A stretch of 64,000 nucleotides of DNA, taken from JAXDBM01 sp963709485. Its GTDB lineage: Bacteria > Desulfobacterota > Syntrophia > Syntrophales > Fen-1087. A model generated the notes under the pieces. It did not search any database, was not told the DNA's origin, and was given only the letters and a program-made list of their open reading frames with translations. Below, one piece after another: positions 1 to 9,384 of the stretch; positions within the stretch are counted from its first letter, which is position 1; every line of letters begins with the position of its first letter. A program made the translations under genes and the position numbers. The stretch covers positions 1 to 64,000 of the forward strand of contig CAVPWE010000005.1 of the NCBI GenBank assembly GCA_963709485.1. Direction: 5' to 3'.

Positions 1-1384
1 CGATCTCCTTGGGGTAGATGTTGAAGCCGCTGGCGATGATCATGTCCTTCTTCCGGTCCACGATGGTCACGTAGCCGTCCGTGTCCATGAACCCGATGTC
101 GCCGGTGTAGAGCCAGCCGTCGATGAGCACCTTGGCTGTCTCCTCCGGGTTCTTGTAGTACCCCATCATGACCTGGGGGCCCTTGAAGCAGATCTCGCCG
201 GCTTCGCCGATCTTCATCTCCTTTTTGCCCGTTTCCAGGTCGACGATCTTCAGGTCCGTGTTGGACAGTGGGATTCCGACCGAGCCGGGCTTCTCGTCGC
301 CTCCCCAGGGCGTCGCCGTCCCCATGGGCGTAATCTCCGTGAGCCCGTACACGTTGATCAGCGGGACATCCCGCCGCTCCTTGAGCTGCTGAATCGTTTC
401 CACGGCCATCGGGGCGGAGCCGGTGAGATAGGCCTTCAGGAAGGACAGGTCCATCTTCCGGAAGCGCTCATTGTTCAGCAGGGCGACGAAGATCGTGGAG
501 ACGCCGGGAAGCAGCGTCGGCTTGAATTTCTCCAGGAGATCGAGAATCCGGTCCGGCTCCGGCCGGGGCACGAGGATGTCCGTCCAGCCGGCGTAGATGG
601 AGGTGTTCTGCAGGCCTGTCCAGCCGGCGGCGTGGAAAAAGGGAAAGATGGCCAGCAGGCTCTCCTCCCCGTCCTTCGACTCGGGATACCAGCCCCGAAA
701 CTGCTGGGTGTTGAAGGAGATGTTGGCGTGGCTCAGCATGACGCCCTTGCTGAGTCCCGTCGTCCCCCCGGTGTAGATGAGGGCGCCCAGGTCCTCCAGG
801 GCGGGGACGTTCTCGACCGGTGCATCCGGATAAGCGCCGATGAGGTCGAGAAACCGGTAAACGCCCTCCTGAGCGGGAACGTCGGCCGGCGGGAACATCG
901 GTTTCAGGGGTTCCGGCAGGTAATCGGCGAGCGAGCAGAGAATCGCCTTTTTGGCCCCCGTGTTTTCCCGAAGTTTCGCTGCGACGGGGTGGAACATGTC
1001 CAGGGTGACCAGAACGGTCGAATCGGAGTCGTTGAGCTGGTGGGTGAGCTCCTTCTCCGTGTAGAGCGGGTTGTTCATGACGTTCACACCGCCGATCCGG
1101 AAGACGGCGTATTCGGCAATGACGAGCTGGGGAACATTGGGCAGGATCATGGCCACCTTGTCCCCCTTTTTGACCCCCAGGGCGGTCAGGGCGCGCGCGA
1201 ACCGGTTGACGAGGCCCTCCAGCTCCCGGTAGGTGATCCGCGTCCCCATGAAGATCAGCGCGTCGCGGTCCGGAAAGCGCCCCGCGGTCCGCGTCAGGAC
1301 TGCGGGCATGGTGATTTTATCGAAATCGATCTCCGCCGGCACGCCGGCGGGGTAACACTTGTGCCAGATTCTCTCAAATCGCAT
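1..1384 (-). CDS. AMP-forming acyl-CoA synthetase, 3' end cut by window edge
   Basis: This enzyme activates a free fatty or other carboxylic acid to its acyl-CoA with ATP. It would feed the beta-oxidation genes upstream in the same operon. The visible 461 residues include the ANL P-loop TGGTTGLSKG at about 205-214, and later the YTGD and VDRKKDMI motifs of the hinge region, so only the small C-terminal domain is missing. The ATG at 1384 follows a strong AAGGAGGGG ribosome site. It is the last visible gene of the minus-strand operon, 129 bases after the CoA-transferase. The family is certain. The chain length or type of the substrate cannot be read from the sequence. Confidence 0.93.
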   Translation of the reverse strand, partial: MRFERIWHKCYPAGVPAEIDFDKITMPAVLTRTAGRFPDRDALIFMGTRITYRELEGLVNRFARALTALGVKKGDKVAMILPNVPQLVIAEYAVFRIGGVNVMNNPLYTEKELTHQLNDSDSTVLVTLDMFHPVAAKLRENTGAKKAILCSLADYLPEPLKPMFPPADVPAQEGVYRFLDLIGAYPDAPVENVPALEDLGALIYTGGTTGLSKGVMLSHANISFNTQQFRGWYPESKDGEESLLAIFPFFHAAGWTGLQNTSIYAGWTDILVPRPEPDRILDLLEKFKPTLLPGVSTIFVALLNNERFRKMDLSFLKAYLTGSAPMAVETIQQLKERRDVPLINVYGLTEITPMGTATPWGGDEKPGSVGIPLSNTDLKIVDLETGKKEMKIGEAGEICFKGPQVMMGYYKNPEETAKVLIDGWLYTGDIGFMDTDGYVTIVDRKKDMIIASGFNIYPKEI

Positions 1385-1513
1385 GGTCCCCTCCTTGTCG
1401 ATCGATGAACGGCGGTTTTGTTTTTTTCGATACCCCCCTCTTCGATACCCACGCCCCTCCCGGCGGACGACCGGGAGGGATGCGGGAAAATGACTTTTTC
1501 CGTCCGCCCACCC

Positions 1514-2857
1514 TCACGATTGGGAGGGTTTGGGATAAAACCTCTTTTTCAGGCTGTCGCGAAGCTCACCGCGCAGGTCCGGGTGGGCGATGCTGATCAG
1601 CGCGTCCGCCCGCTGCCGCCGCGACTTGTAGCGGAGCTGGGCGATGCCGTATTCCGAGACCACGTAGTCGGCCAGGGTCCGGGGAACCGTCACGGGCGAT
1701 CCGGCGGGCAGTTCCGGGACGATGGCGGAAACCAGCGACCCGTCTTTCATGGTCCGGGCGGCGGACATCAGGGTGATGCCCCGGCCGCCTTCGGAGTAGG
1801 CCGCGCCGATCATGAAGTCGAGCTGGCCGCCGGACCCGCTGATCATCCGGTGCCCCACCCCCTCGGAGCAAATCTGCCCGCTGAAATCGACCATCAGCCC
1901 CATGTTGATGGCGACGAGGTTGGGGTGCTGGGCGATCATGGCGGGGTTGTTGGTGTAGGAGGCGGGGAAAAACTCGCAGGCCGGGTTCTCGGCGACATAG
2001 TCGTAGAGCCCCTGGTCGCCGATGCAGAAGGTGGCGATGGTGATGCCCTTGTGCAGCGGCTTGCGGGCGTTGGTCACGATGCCTTTTTTTACCAGATCGG
2101 GCAGTCCGATGGGAAACATCTCCGTCAGGACCCCCAGGTCGTGCTTCCCCTCCAGGCCGCTGACCACGGCCTCGGGAATCATGCCGATGCCCATCTGGAT
2201 GGTGTCGCCGTCCTTCAGGAGCTCCAGGACGTGGCCGGCGATCTTCTTCTCCCGTTCGCCCGGGTCGGCGCGCTTGAAGGCGGGGATCGGCGTGGCGTGC
2301 TCCACGAAGAAGTCGAACTCGGAGACGTGCATCCAGTTGTTCCCGAAGATCGTGGGCATCTGCTCGTTCACCTCGGCGATCGTCACCCGCTGCTTGCCCG
2401 ACGCCCGGCCTTCGCGGACGGTCTGCATGGTGTAGAAGTTGGTCAGCCCGAGGTTCACGTACCCCTGCTTGTTGGGCGGCGTCGTCATGCAGGCGAATAC
2501 GTCGGCCAGCAGCCCGATCTTCCGGCCGCTGTCGGAGCTCATAATCGGCAGAAAATCGGTCTGCAGGGTGGCGTTGATCTTCCGGATGGTGATCATCCCG
2601 AAGGCGGGCATGTAGTTGATGTGGCCGTCGATGCCGGCCATGAACTCCGGATCGTAGAGTTTGCAGGGGCGCACCTGCACGGCGTCAATGATGTTGACGC
2701 CCCTGAGCTCCGCGTGGCGGTTCAGGATGGCGTGGTACAGGTCCGCCGAGTTGGCGGCGATGCCCAGCGCCGTGACGACCGTATCCCCCGATTTGACCTG
2801 TTTTGCCGCTTCTTCCATCGAAACGCATTTCTTGCGGTACTCATCTTGCCATTCCAT
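1514..2857 (-). CDS. Acetyl-CoA hydrolase/transferase family CoA-transferase
   Basis: A 447-residue class I CoA-transferase of the 4-hydroxybutyrate/succinyl-CoA:acetate type (AbfT/Cat1 relatives). It moves CoA between acyl-CoA and a free acid, often acetate. The catalytic glutamate is present as E246 in LTEMF, and the C-terminal domain carries the usual SEYGIAQLRYKS stretch. The length is normal for the family. The ATG follows AGGAGGGG. It lies between a thiolase and an acyl-CoA synthetase, so a role in releasing or activating products of the same pathway, saving ATP, is likely. The real donor and acceptor are unknown. Confidence 0.92.
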   Translation of the reverse strand: MEWQDEYRKKCVSMEEAAKQVKSGDTVVTALGIAANSADLYHAILNRHAELRGVNIIDAVQVRPCKLYDPEFMAGIDGHINYMPAFGMITIRKINATLQTDFLPIMSSDSGRKIGLLADVFACMTTPPNKQGYVNLGLTNFYTMQTVREGRASGKQRVTIAEVNEQMPTIFGNNWMHVSEFDFFVEHATPIPAFKRADPGEREKKIAGHVLELLKDGDTIQMGIGMIPEAVVSGLEGKHDLGVLTEMFPIGLPDLVKKGIVTNARKPLHKGITIATFCIGDQGLYDYVAENPACEFFPASYTNNPAMIAQHPNLVAINMGLMVDFSGQICSEGVGHRMISGSGGQLDFMIGAAYSEGGRGITLMSAARTMKDGSLVSAIVPELPAGSPVTVPRTLADYVVSEYGIAQLRYKSRRQRADALISIAHPDLRGELRDSLKKRFYPKPSQS

Positions 2858-2944
2858 GATTCTCCCCTCCTGTTTTTGATTAAAGCATCCCCCTTATTCG
2901 CCGAAGCGAACCGGAAAATGCATTCGCCCCGGTCATCATTCCAT

Positions 2945-4168
2945 TCACACTTTCAGGATCACCGCCTCACCCTGGGCCAGCCCGCCGCAGATGGAGGCAA
3001 CGCCATACCCGCCGCCCCGGCGCTGCAGTTCGTAGGCCAGGTGCATGGTGATTCTGCCCGCGCTGGCGCCCACCGGATGGCCGATGGCAATGGCGCCGCC
3101 GTTGACGTTGGTCCTTTCCTGGAGCGCCTTCCACTTCGCCTCGTCGCCCTCCGCGAGAATCTTCGTGGACACGAGCGGCATGGCGGCGAAGGCCTCGTTG
3201 ATCTCGATCAGGTCCATCCGGTCGATGGTCAACCCGACCCGCTTCAGGGCCGCCTGGATGGTCAGGGCGGGAATGACGGGAATGTCCCGCGGCTTCGTCG
3301 CCGTGCCGATGGCGGCAAGAATGGTGGCCAGCGGCTTCAGGCCTTTCTCCTCGGCCCTGCGCCGCGTCATGTAGAGAATGGCGCTGGACCCGGCGCTGAT
3401 GGGCGGGGCGTTGCCGGCGGTGATCGTGGGGCTCCCGTAGACGGGCTTCAGCTTCGCCAGGGCCTCCAGGGTCGTCCGCCGGGGCGACTCGTCCCGGTCG
3501 ATGACCAGGGGATCCCCTTTCCTCTGCGGGATGACCACGGGCAGGATCTCCTCGCCGACCTTGAACTTCCCCGCGGCAAAGGCCTGCGCGTAGCGCTCCT
3601 GGGTCTGGCAGGCCCAGGCGTCCTGCATCTCCCGGGTGACTCCGTACTCCAGGGCGACCTCCCCCGCGTCGACCGCCACCGGGGCGAACCCCTTTGCGCC
3701 GTATCCCAGCTCGAACAGGCCGTCGATGAGGCGGATGTGCCCCAGGCGCGTGCCCTTTCGCAGCCCCGGGGCCAGGTGGGGCGTCCGGGGCATGTTCTCG
3801 GAGCCGACGGACATGCAGACCTCCGCCTCCCCGGCCCGAATGGCCCGCACGCCCATGCGCAGGGCCGTCAGGGACGAGCAGCAGGCCCGGTCGAGGGTGC
3901 AGGAGATATTCTCCGGCGGAAAGCCCGCCAGGAGCGAGGCCTGCCGCGCGGGGATGTCCGTCTCCAGGGCCATCTCCGCCATGACGCAGCTCCCGTAGTT
4001 GATCTCGTCCACTTCCTCCGGTTTCACGCCCACCCGCCCGATGACCTCCTTCATGACCATAACGGCCAGATCGATGCTCGCGATGTCCGCCATGGCGGTG
4101 TCGAACCGGCTGAAGGGCGTCCGCACGGCGCTGACGATGACGATTTCGTCCTTATCGTGATGACTCAT
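2945..4168 (-). CDS. Thiolase (acetyl-CoA C-acyltransferase)
   Basis: Thiolase that cleaves 3-oxoacyl-CoA with CoA to acetyl-CoA and a shortened acyl-CoA, or runs in reverse. It has 407 residues, normal for the family. The nucleophilic cysteine lies in the DRACCSSL segment (C96), the histidine in NGGAIAIGHPVGAS, and the second cysteine in ICGGLAQGE near the C-terminus, so the catalytic set is complete. The CSSL in place of the usual CSGL is a small deviation. The ATG at 4168 has GGGAGGA upstream. It is placed 25 bases after the hydroxyacyl-CoA dehydrogenase, the enzyme for the preceding step. Confidence 0.94.
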   Translation of the reverse strand: MSHHDKDEIVIVSAVRTPFSRFDTAMADIASIDLAVMVMKEVIGRVGVKPEEVDEINYGSCVMAEMALETDIPARQASLLAGFPPENISCTLDRACCSSLTALRMGVRAIRAGEAEVCMSVGSENMPRTPHLAPGLRKGTRLGHIRLIDGLFELGYGAKGFAPVAVDAGEVALEYGVTREMQDAWACQTQERYAQAFAAGKFKVGEEILPVVIPQRKGDPLVIDRDESPRRTTLEALAKLKPVYGSPTITAGNAPPISAGSSAILYMTRRRAEEKGLKPLATILAAIGTATKPRDIPVIPALTIQAALKRVGLTIDRMDLIEINEAFAAMPLVSTKILAEGDEAKWKALQERTNVNGGAIAIGHPVGASAGRITMHLAYELQRRGGGYGVASICGGLAQGEAVILKV

Positions 4169-4193
4169 GGTTCCTCCCTGTCTCTACTCTCTC

Positions 4194-4961
4194 TTATTTT
4201 GCCGCCATTCGAAGCGCCCCGTCGAGGCGGATCACTTCGCCGTTGATCATCGTGTTCTCGAAGATGTGCCGCGCCAGCATGGCATACTCCACCGGGTTCC
4301 CCAGCCTTTTCGGGAAGGGAACGCTCTGCCCGAGCGCGTCCCGGATCTCCTGCGGAAGCTGGGCCAGCATGGGCGTGTTGAACAGCCCCGGGGCGATAGT
4401 GGCCACCCGGATCCCGTAGTCGGCGCACTCCCGGGCGATGGGGAGGGTCATCCCCACGACGCCCGCCTTCGAGGCGCTGTAGGCCGCCTGCCCGATCTGG
4501 CCGTCGAAGGCTGCCGCGGAGGCGGTATTGACGATCACGCCCCGCTCTCCCTCGGCATTCGGCGGGTTCTTCACCATCTGCGCCACCGCCAGGCGGATGA
4601 CGTTGAAGGTGCCGATGAGGTTGATCTGGACCACCCAGTTGAAGGCCTTCAGGGGGTAGGGCCCCTTCTTGGAAAAGACCTTGGAGGCGGCCCCGACGCC
4701 GGCGCAGTTGATGGCGCCGTTGATCGCCCCGAAGGCTTCGACGGCCCTGGCGACGGACGCCTGGACGCCCTCGTCGTTCGTGACGTCCGTGTTCACAAAA
4801 ATGACATTCTCCCCGAGTTCCGCGGCCAGCTTCTCGCCCCGCTCGACGGCCATGTCGAAAATGGCCGCCTTCGCGCCGGCCCCCGCCAGCATCCGGACAC
4901 AGGCCTCCCCCAGGCCGGAGGCGCCGCCGGTCACCACTGCCTTGACATCTTTAAGATCCAT
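4194..4961 (-). CDS. SDR 3-hydroxyacyl-CoA dehydrogenase (HSD10-like)
   Basis: Short-chain dehydrogenase resembling type II 3-hydroxyacyl-CoA dehydrogenase (HSD17B10 type). It would oxidise 3-hydroxyacyl-CoA with NAD. The nucleotide loop TGGASGLGEA is at 11-20, and the catalytic residues are S148 (in NTAS), Y161 and K165 (YSASK). A longer reading from 5039 exists, but the ATG at 4961 is preceded by AAAGGAG at good spacing and starts exactly at the usual SDR N-terminus, so I chose it (255 residues). It sits between the CaiB-type gene and the thiolase. The S/Y/K set supports an active enzyme. Confidence 0.92.
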   Translation of the reverse strand: MDLKDVKAVVTGGASGLGEACVRMLAGAGAKAAIFDMAVERGEKLAAELGENVIFVNTDVTNDEGVQASVARAVEAFGAINGAINCAGVGAASKVFSKKGPYPLKAFNWVVQINLIGTFNVIRLAVAQMVKNPPNAEGERGVIVNTASAAAFDGQIGQAAYSASKAGVVGMTLPIARECADYGIRVATIAPGLFNTPMLAQLPQEIRDALGQSVPFPKRLGNPVEYAMLARHIFENTMINGEVIRLDGALRMAAK

Positions 4962-5040
4962 CGCACTGCTCCTTTCCCGGTTTCTTTTGATAAACGGATT
5001 TTTTGCGGACCCGCTTTCAAGGAGTCCGCGGATTTTCAAA

Positions 5041-6222
5041 TCATTTGAACAGGCCCGTCTCTTCGAATTCCCCGATCTCCCTGTCCGTGTAGCCCAGGCC
5101 GGTCAGGACCTCCCGGGTATGGGTCCCGGCCGTGACGCCGCCGTGCCGGTACTCAGGTGGCGTCCCCGAGAATTTGATGGGATTGGCAATCTGCCTGACC
5201 TTGCCGCCGGTCGGAAGGTCCACCTCAACCAGCATGCCCCGCTCCAGGGCCAGCGCGTCGCTGAAGACCTCGGTGAGCGTCATGACCGGCTCGAAGCAGG
5301 CGTCGGTCCTGTTGAAGATCTCCACCCACTCGTCCCGGGTTTTCATGAGGATAATCTCCCGGATTTCCTTCTTGATCTTCGCGACGCCCCTGGGGAAGAC
5401 GCCGCCGGGGATCAGGTCCGGGCGGCCGATCGTGTTGCAGAAGTTGGCGAAGAACTGGGGTTCGAGCCCCCCGAAGCTGACATGCCGGCCGTCCTTCGTC
5501 TCGTAATAATCGTACAGGGAGCCTCCGTTCAGAAGGATCCCTTCACGCTCCGGGTCCTTGCCGTCCACCAGGAAGCCCGCCCCGTACATGGCGTTGAAGG
5601 CGATCATTCCGTCGGTCATGGAGACATCGATCGACTGCCCCCGGCCCGTCGCATGACGGTGGACGACCGCGGCGAGGATCCCGATGACGGCATTGTTGGA
5701 GCCGGAGGCGATGTCGGCGATCTGCATGCTCACCAGCGCCGGACCGGACTCCTTTTTCCCCGAATAGGACACGATGCCGGAGCGGGCGATGTAGTTCATA
5801 TCGTGGCCGGCCCGGTCCCGGAGCGGGCCCGTCTGGCCGTAGCCCGTGATGGCACAGTAGATCACGGCGGGGTTGACCTTCTTCAGGCTTTCATAGTCGA
5901 GCCCGAGCTTCGCCATGACGCCGGGGCGGAACTGCTCGATGACGATGTCGTAATCGGCGATGAGCCGGTGGATGATTTTGATCGCCCGGGGGTCCTTCAG
6001 GTTCAGGGCCATGCAGCGTTTGTTGCGCCCCAGTTGCGTCGACGCCGCGGACAGCTTCGTGCCCGGGACCATGGGGGGGAAGAAGTCCACCAGATCGGGC
6101 CGCGAGCCGGAGACGACCCGGAGCACGTCGGCGCCCATGTCGGCCAGGCACATGGTGGCGTAGGGACCGGGCAGCAGCGTCGTGAAATCCAGCACCTTCA
6201 GACTGTTCAGCGCTCCAGACAT
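5041..6222 (-). CDS. CaiB/BaiF family protein, alpha-methylacyl-CoA racemase type
   Basis: Family III CoA-transferase fold. The sequence is closest in motif to alpha-methylacyl-CoA racemase: RAGHDMNYIARSG with H140, D170 in the following helix, and E254 in GGLEPQFF. These match the His/Asp/Glu trio of the racemases, here by motif comparison from memory. A racemase would convert (R)-2-methylacyl-CoA to the (S) form so that an acyl-CoA dehydrogenase can use it. It has 393 residues, a normal length. The ATG follows AAAGGAGGG. The neighbouring acyl-CoA dehydrogenase, MFE-type enzyme and SCPx thiolase suit branched-chain acyl-CoA degradation. A CoA-transferase role is the alternative. Confidence 0.88.
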   Translation of the reverse strand: MSGALNSLKVLDFTTLLPGPYATMCLADMGADVLRVVSGSRPDLVDFFPPMVPGTKLSAASTQLGRNKRCMALNLKDPRAIKIIHRLIADYDIVIEQFRPGVMAKLGLDYESLKKVNPAVIYCAITGYGQTGPLRDRAGHDMNYIARSGIVSYSGKKESGPALVSMQIADIASGSNNAVIGILAAVVHRHATGRGQSIDVSMTDGMIAFNAMYGAGFLVDGKDPEREGILLNGGSLYDYYETKDGRHVSFGGLEPQFFANFCNTIGRPDLIPGGVFPRGVAKIKKEIREIILMKTRDEWVEIFNRTDACFEPVMTLTEVFSDALALERGMLVEVDLPTGGKVRQIANPIKFSGTPPEYRHGGVTAGTHTREVLTGLGYTDREIGEFEETGLFK

Positions 6223-6260
6223 AACACCCTCCTTTCGAAATTAAAAACGTTCGACCGATC

Positions 6261-7403
6261 TCACAGCCCCATGAACCGGGCCGCGATGGTTTTCATGATC
6301 TCGTTCGTGCCGGCGAAGATGCGTGTGACGCGGATGTCCCGCCATGCCCGCGCGATGGGATATTCCTCGCAGTAGCCGTACCCGCCGAAAAGCTGAAGGC
6401 AGCGGTCCGCCACCCGCGAGGCCATGTCCGTCGTCCAGTACTTGGCCATGGAGACGTCCACGACGATCTCCCGGCCCTCCATGTGGTCCGCGATCAGCTT
6501 GTCCAGGAAGGTCCGTCCGAGCCGGACCTCCGTCGCCATCTCGACAATCTCGAACTGGGTGTTCTGGAACTTGGAGAGCGGCTTGCCGAAGACCGTCCGC
6601 TCCTTGCAGTACTGGATCGTGATCTCCAGCATGTATTCCGCCGCCGCCACGGCGCCGACGGCGCACACCAGCCGCTCCTGCTGTAGCTTCGTCATGAGAT
6701 GGATGAAGCCGGAGCCCTTTGCCCCGAGGCGGTTCGTTACGGGGATCCGGCAGTCGGTGAAATAGAGTTCCGCCGTGTCCTGGCTGTGCCAGCCGGCCTT
6801 CTTGAGCTTCCGCCCCTTCTCGAATCCGGGAGTTCCTGCCTCCACCAGGTAGAGATCGACGGCGCGGTGGGGATTCTCGACGGCCGGGTCCTTCGCCGCC
6901 AGGATCAGCAGGTCGCAGTTGATGCCGTTGCTGATGAAGGTCTTCTGCCCGTTGATGACCACTTGGTCTCCCTGCGCGACGGCCGCGGTCTTGATCGCCG
7001 CCAGGTCGCTGCCGGTGTTCGGCTCCGTCATGGCAATGGCCGTGATGATGTCGCCGGTGACGCACCCGGGCAGGTACTTTTTCCTGTGCTCCTCCGAGCC
7101 GAAGGCAACGATATAGGGCACGATGACGTCGCTGTGCAGCGCCGCCGCCAGACCGCCGTGGTTCGTCCGGGTCATTTCTTCGATCACGATGACCGAGTAG
7201 AGGAAATCGCCTCCCGCGCCGCCGTAGGCCTCGGGAACGGCGGTGCAGAGGAACCCCTGCTCGCCCATCTTTTTCCAGGCGCTTCGGGGAACGATCCCCG
7301 CCTCCTCCCACGCCTCGACGTGGGGGATGACCTCCTTTTCCAGAAATTTCCGCAGCGTCTGCCGAAAGATTCTGTGCTCGTCGCTGTATTGAATGATGTC
7401 CAT
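6261..7403 (-). CDS. Acyl-CoA dehydrogenase, LCAD/isovaleryl-type catalytic base
   Basis: FAD enzyme that introduces the alpha,beta double bond into an acyl-CoA and passes electrons to ETF. It has 380 residues, with the FAD-binding AMTEPNTGSD at 125-133 and the C-terminal GGYGYCEEYPIARAWRD. At the position of the MCAD catalytic glutamate the protein has alanine (A364 in FAGTNE). A glutamate lies instead at E243 in KLQQERL, as in long-chain and isovaleryl-CoA dehydrogenases. That points to long or branched substrates. The ATG follows GGAAGGAGGAGG. It sits 38 bases upstream of the racemase gene in the same operon. Confidence 0.94.
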   Translation of the reverse strand: MDIIQYSDEHRIFRQTLRKFLEKEVIPHVEAWEEAGIVPRSAWKKMGEQGFLCTAVPEAYGGAGGDFLYSVIVIEEMTRTNHGGLAAALHSDVIVPYIVAFGSEEHRKKYLPGCVTGDIITAIAMTEPNTGSDLAAIKTAAVAQGDQVVINGQKTFISNGINCDLLILAAKDPAVENPHRAVDLYLVEAGTPGFEKGRKLKKAGWHSQDTAELYFTDCRIPVTNRLGAKGSGFIHLMTKLQQERLVCAVGAVAAAEYMLEITIQYCKERTVFGKPLSKFQNTQFEIVEMATEVRLGRTFLDKLIADHMEGREIVVDVSMAKYWTTDMASRVADRCLQLFGGYGYCEEYPIARAWRDIRVTRIFAGTNEIMKTIAARFMGL

Positions 7404-7439
7404 TCCTCCTCCTTCCTTACTCGCGGGACGGCTTCGCCG

Positions 7440-8648
7440 CTATTTCCCGTATTTTCCGACGATCGAGATGGCGCAGACATTCTGGTGGGGGAACCCGCCC
7501 AGATTGTGCGTGAGGCCGCAGCGCGGGCTTTCGAGCTGCCGCTTTCCGGCACGGCCGAGCAGTTGCAGATACATTTCATAGATCATGCGCAGCCCGGACG
7601 CCCCGATGGGGTGGCCGAAGCATTTCAGCCCCCCGTCCACCTGGGCGGGCACCTTGCCGTCCCGGTCGTAGAGCCCGTCCAGGGCGTCCCGCCAGGCCCG
7701 GCCGCGCTCCGAGATGTGCAGGTCCTCGTACGTGACCAGCTCGGTGATGGAGAAGCAGTCGTGGAGCTCCATCATGCTGATCTCCTCCCGCGGGTCGGCG
7801 ATGCCCGCCTCGCGGTACGCCTCGGTGCTGCACTTGCTGGTCGTCACGAAATGCGCGCCGTCCCACTCGTTGAATCCCCCTTCATAGCCGCTGCTGACGG
7901 ACACCTGCAGGGCCTTGACAGCGACCAGGTCTCTCTTCTTCAGCCGCTTCGCGATTTTCGGCGTGGTCAGGATGGCGCAGGCGGCGCCGTCGCTGACGCC
8001 GCAGCAGTCGAACAGCCCCAGCGGGTGGGAGATGATCGGCGCGGCGCAGACCTGGTCCATCGAAACCGCCTTCCGCAGGTGGGCCTTGGGGTTGAGCGCG
8101 CCGTTGGCGTGGCTCTTCACGGACACGTGGGCGATGGCCTGCTTGAGGTCCCTCTCGGAGATCCGGTACTTGGCCGCATAGGCCGAGGCCAGCTGGGCGA
8201 AGAGCCCGGGCGCCGTGGCGTTGGGCATCCACTGCCAGCTCAGCGTGCCGAAGTTGGAGCCGGGGTTGGGGAGCCCGCCGTAGCCCGTGTCCTTCAGCTT
8301 TTCCACCCCCATGGCCAGGCAGATGTCATAGGCCCCGGAGGCGACGGCGTAGGCCGCCGCACGGAACGCCTCCGTGCCGGTGGCGCAGAAGTTCTCCACC
8401 CGGGTGACGGCGATGTGGGGCAGGCGCAGGGCCGCGCCCATCGGCGTGGCGCTCTTGTACATGTTCACCTCATCCATGCAGGTGCCCAGCCAGGCCGCCT
8501 GGATGTCCTTCTTCTCGATGCCCGCATCGGCCAGGCACTCCGTGAAGGCCTCCACCATCAGCTCCTCGCCGCCCATATCCCAGCGCTCGCCGAAGCGGGT
8601 GCAGCCCATCCCGATGATCGCGACCTTGTCTTTGATTCCCGATGCCAT
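7440..8648 (-). CDS. SCPx-type thiolase family protein
   Basis: Thiolase-fold enzyme of the sterol-carrier-protein-x group. It is typical of 3-oxoacyl-CoA cleavage in sterol side-chain or branched-chain degradation. It has 402 residues from the ATG at 8648, which follows GGGGAGG; a GTG three codons earlier is less likely. The nucleophile is C88 in NFCATG. The MELHDCFS motif and GHPIGASG are those of SCPx-like thiolases. Such thiolases often need a DUF35 OB-fold partner. The gene directly upstream encodes a DUF35 domain inside a larger fusion, which may serve this purpose (inference). Confidence 0.9.
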   Translation of the reverse strand: MASGIKDKVAIIGMGCTRFGERWDMGGEELMVEAFTECLADAGIEKKDIQAAWLGTCMDEVNMYKSATPMGAALRLPHIAVTRVENFCATGTEAFRAAAYAVASGAYDICLAMGVEKLKDTGYGGLPNPGSNFGTLSWQWMPNATAPGLFAQLASAYAAKYRISERDLKQAIAHVSVKSHANGALNPKAHLRKAVSMDQVCAAPIISHPLGLFDCCGVSDGAACAILTTPKIAKRLKKRDLVAVKALQVSVSSGYEGGFNEWDGAHFVTTSKCSTEAYREAGIADPREEISMMELHDCFSITELVTYEDLHISERGRAWRDALDGLYDRDGKVPAQVDGGLKCFGHPIGASGLRMIYEMYLQLLGRAGKRQLESPRCGLTHNLGGFPHQNVCAISIVGKYGK

Positions 8649-8706
8649 TCTCCGCACCTCCCCGAAAATTGTCCGCTTTAAAGTCAGTAAACAAGCGATG
8701 CCGACA

Positions 8707-9384
8707 TCATTTGAACGTGAACAGCTTCCCGATGAGCTGGGACTTCATGATGTCGCCCTCCACCTTCAGTTTCCCGGCGCTGAAGGCCTGCATGCCGTCC
8801 AGTTTGCCCTGAATGAGCTGGACGAAATCCTCGTCCGCCATGCGGATGGTCGTCGTCGGCTTTTCCGCCTTGCCCGCCTCCACGCGGCAGGCGCCGTCCC
8901 GGACGGTGACGGACCAGTCGCCGCCGCCGGGGCCGGAGATGCTGAACTGAAAGACCAGGTCCTTGCCGGCCGCCTTCTCCGCGTTGAAGGCCTCGGGCAT
9001 CCGCGCGAAGATGTCGCTGACGGTCAGTCCCGGCTTTTCCTCCTTCGCCCTGCCCCCGTCCGCGGATTGCGGCGGCGTCATGAAGGAAATGACGGCCGCA
9101 TTGGCGTCCCCCAGTTCCCGGGCGCCCTCCATGCTGCCGATCTGCGCCCAGTGATCCCGAATGTCTTCCGGCGTCGGGGGGGTCTTTCCGTCCCCGAGGG
9201 TGACGCCCGGACCGGTCAGGATCGCCGCCCGGCTGTAGTAGCCGGCCGCCGCATTGAAGACGGCGCCGGACTCCCGGCACGCCTCGGAACACAGATAGGC
9301 AACGATCCCGGCAACGTAATCGGGCTTCAGCTTTTCGAACATGTCCGGCGGCATGACATCCTCCGTCAGCCGCGAGGCGGCCAC
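8707..9384 (-). CDS. C-terminal part (SDR end plus SCP2 domain) of the frameshifted fusion protein
   Basis: This frame continues the gene that starts at 11435. It encodes the last part of the SDR domain (from AASRL) and then a sterol-carrier-protein-2 domain of about 100 residues, ending like its paralogue (KSQLIGKLFTFK). It is shifted by one base relative to the upstream part. Comparison with the intact paralogue at 11448-13562 shows that one base is missing between 9392 and 9393: AATACG-TCGCC here against AATACGATCGCG there. With that base restored the gene would read through as a 909-residue protein. On its own this piece has only a GTG start and no clear ribosome site, so it is probably not an independent gene. 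Confidence 0.8.
   Translation of the reverse strand: MAASRLTEDVMPPDMFEKLKPDYVAGIVAYLCSEACRESGAVFNAAAGYYSRAAILTGPGVTLGDGKTPPTPEDIRDHWAQIGSMEGARELGDANAAVISFMTPPQSADGGRAKEEKPGLTVSDIFARMPEAFNAEKAAGKDLVFQFSISGPGGGDWSVTVRDGACRVEAGKAEKPTTTIRMADEDFVQLIQGKLDGMQAFSAGKLKVEGDIMKSQLIGKLFTFK

Noticed and set aside
1385..1513. Hairpins CTCCCGG/CCGGGAG and ACCCTC/GAGGGT behind the CoA-transferase gene as terminator
   Set aside because: Neither stem is followed by a T-run on the minus strand, and the next gene appears to belong to the same operon.
1418..4246. 942-codon open frame on the plus strand
   Set aside because: It lies opposite the CoA-transferase and thiolase genes, which have full family motifs and ribosome sites. 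The protein is a low-complexity mix of G, D, H, V and R, typical of the antisense frame of GC-rich genes.
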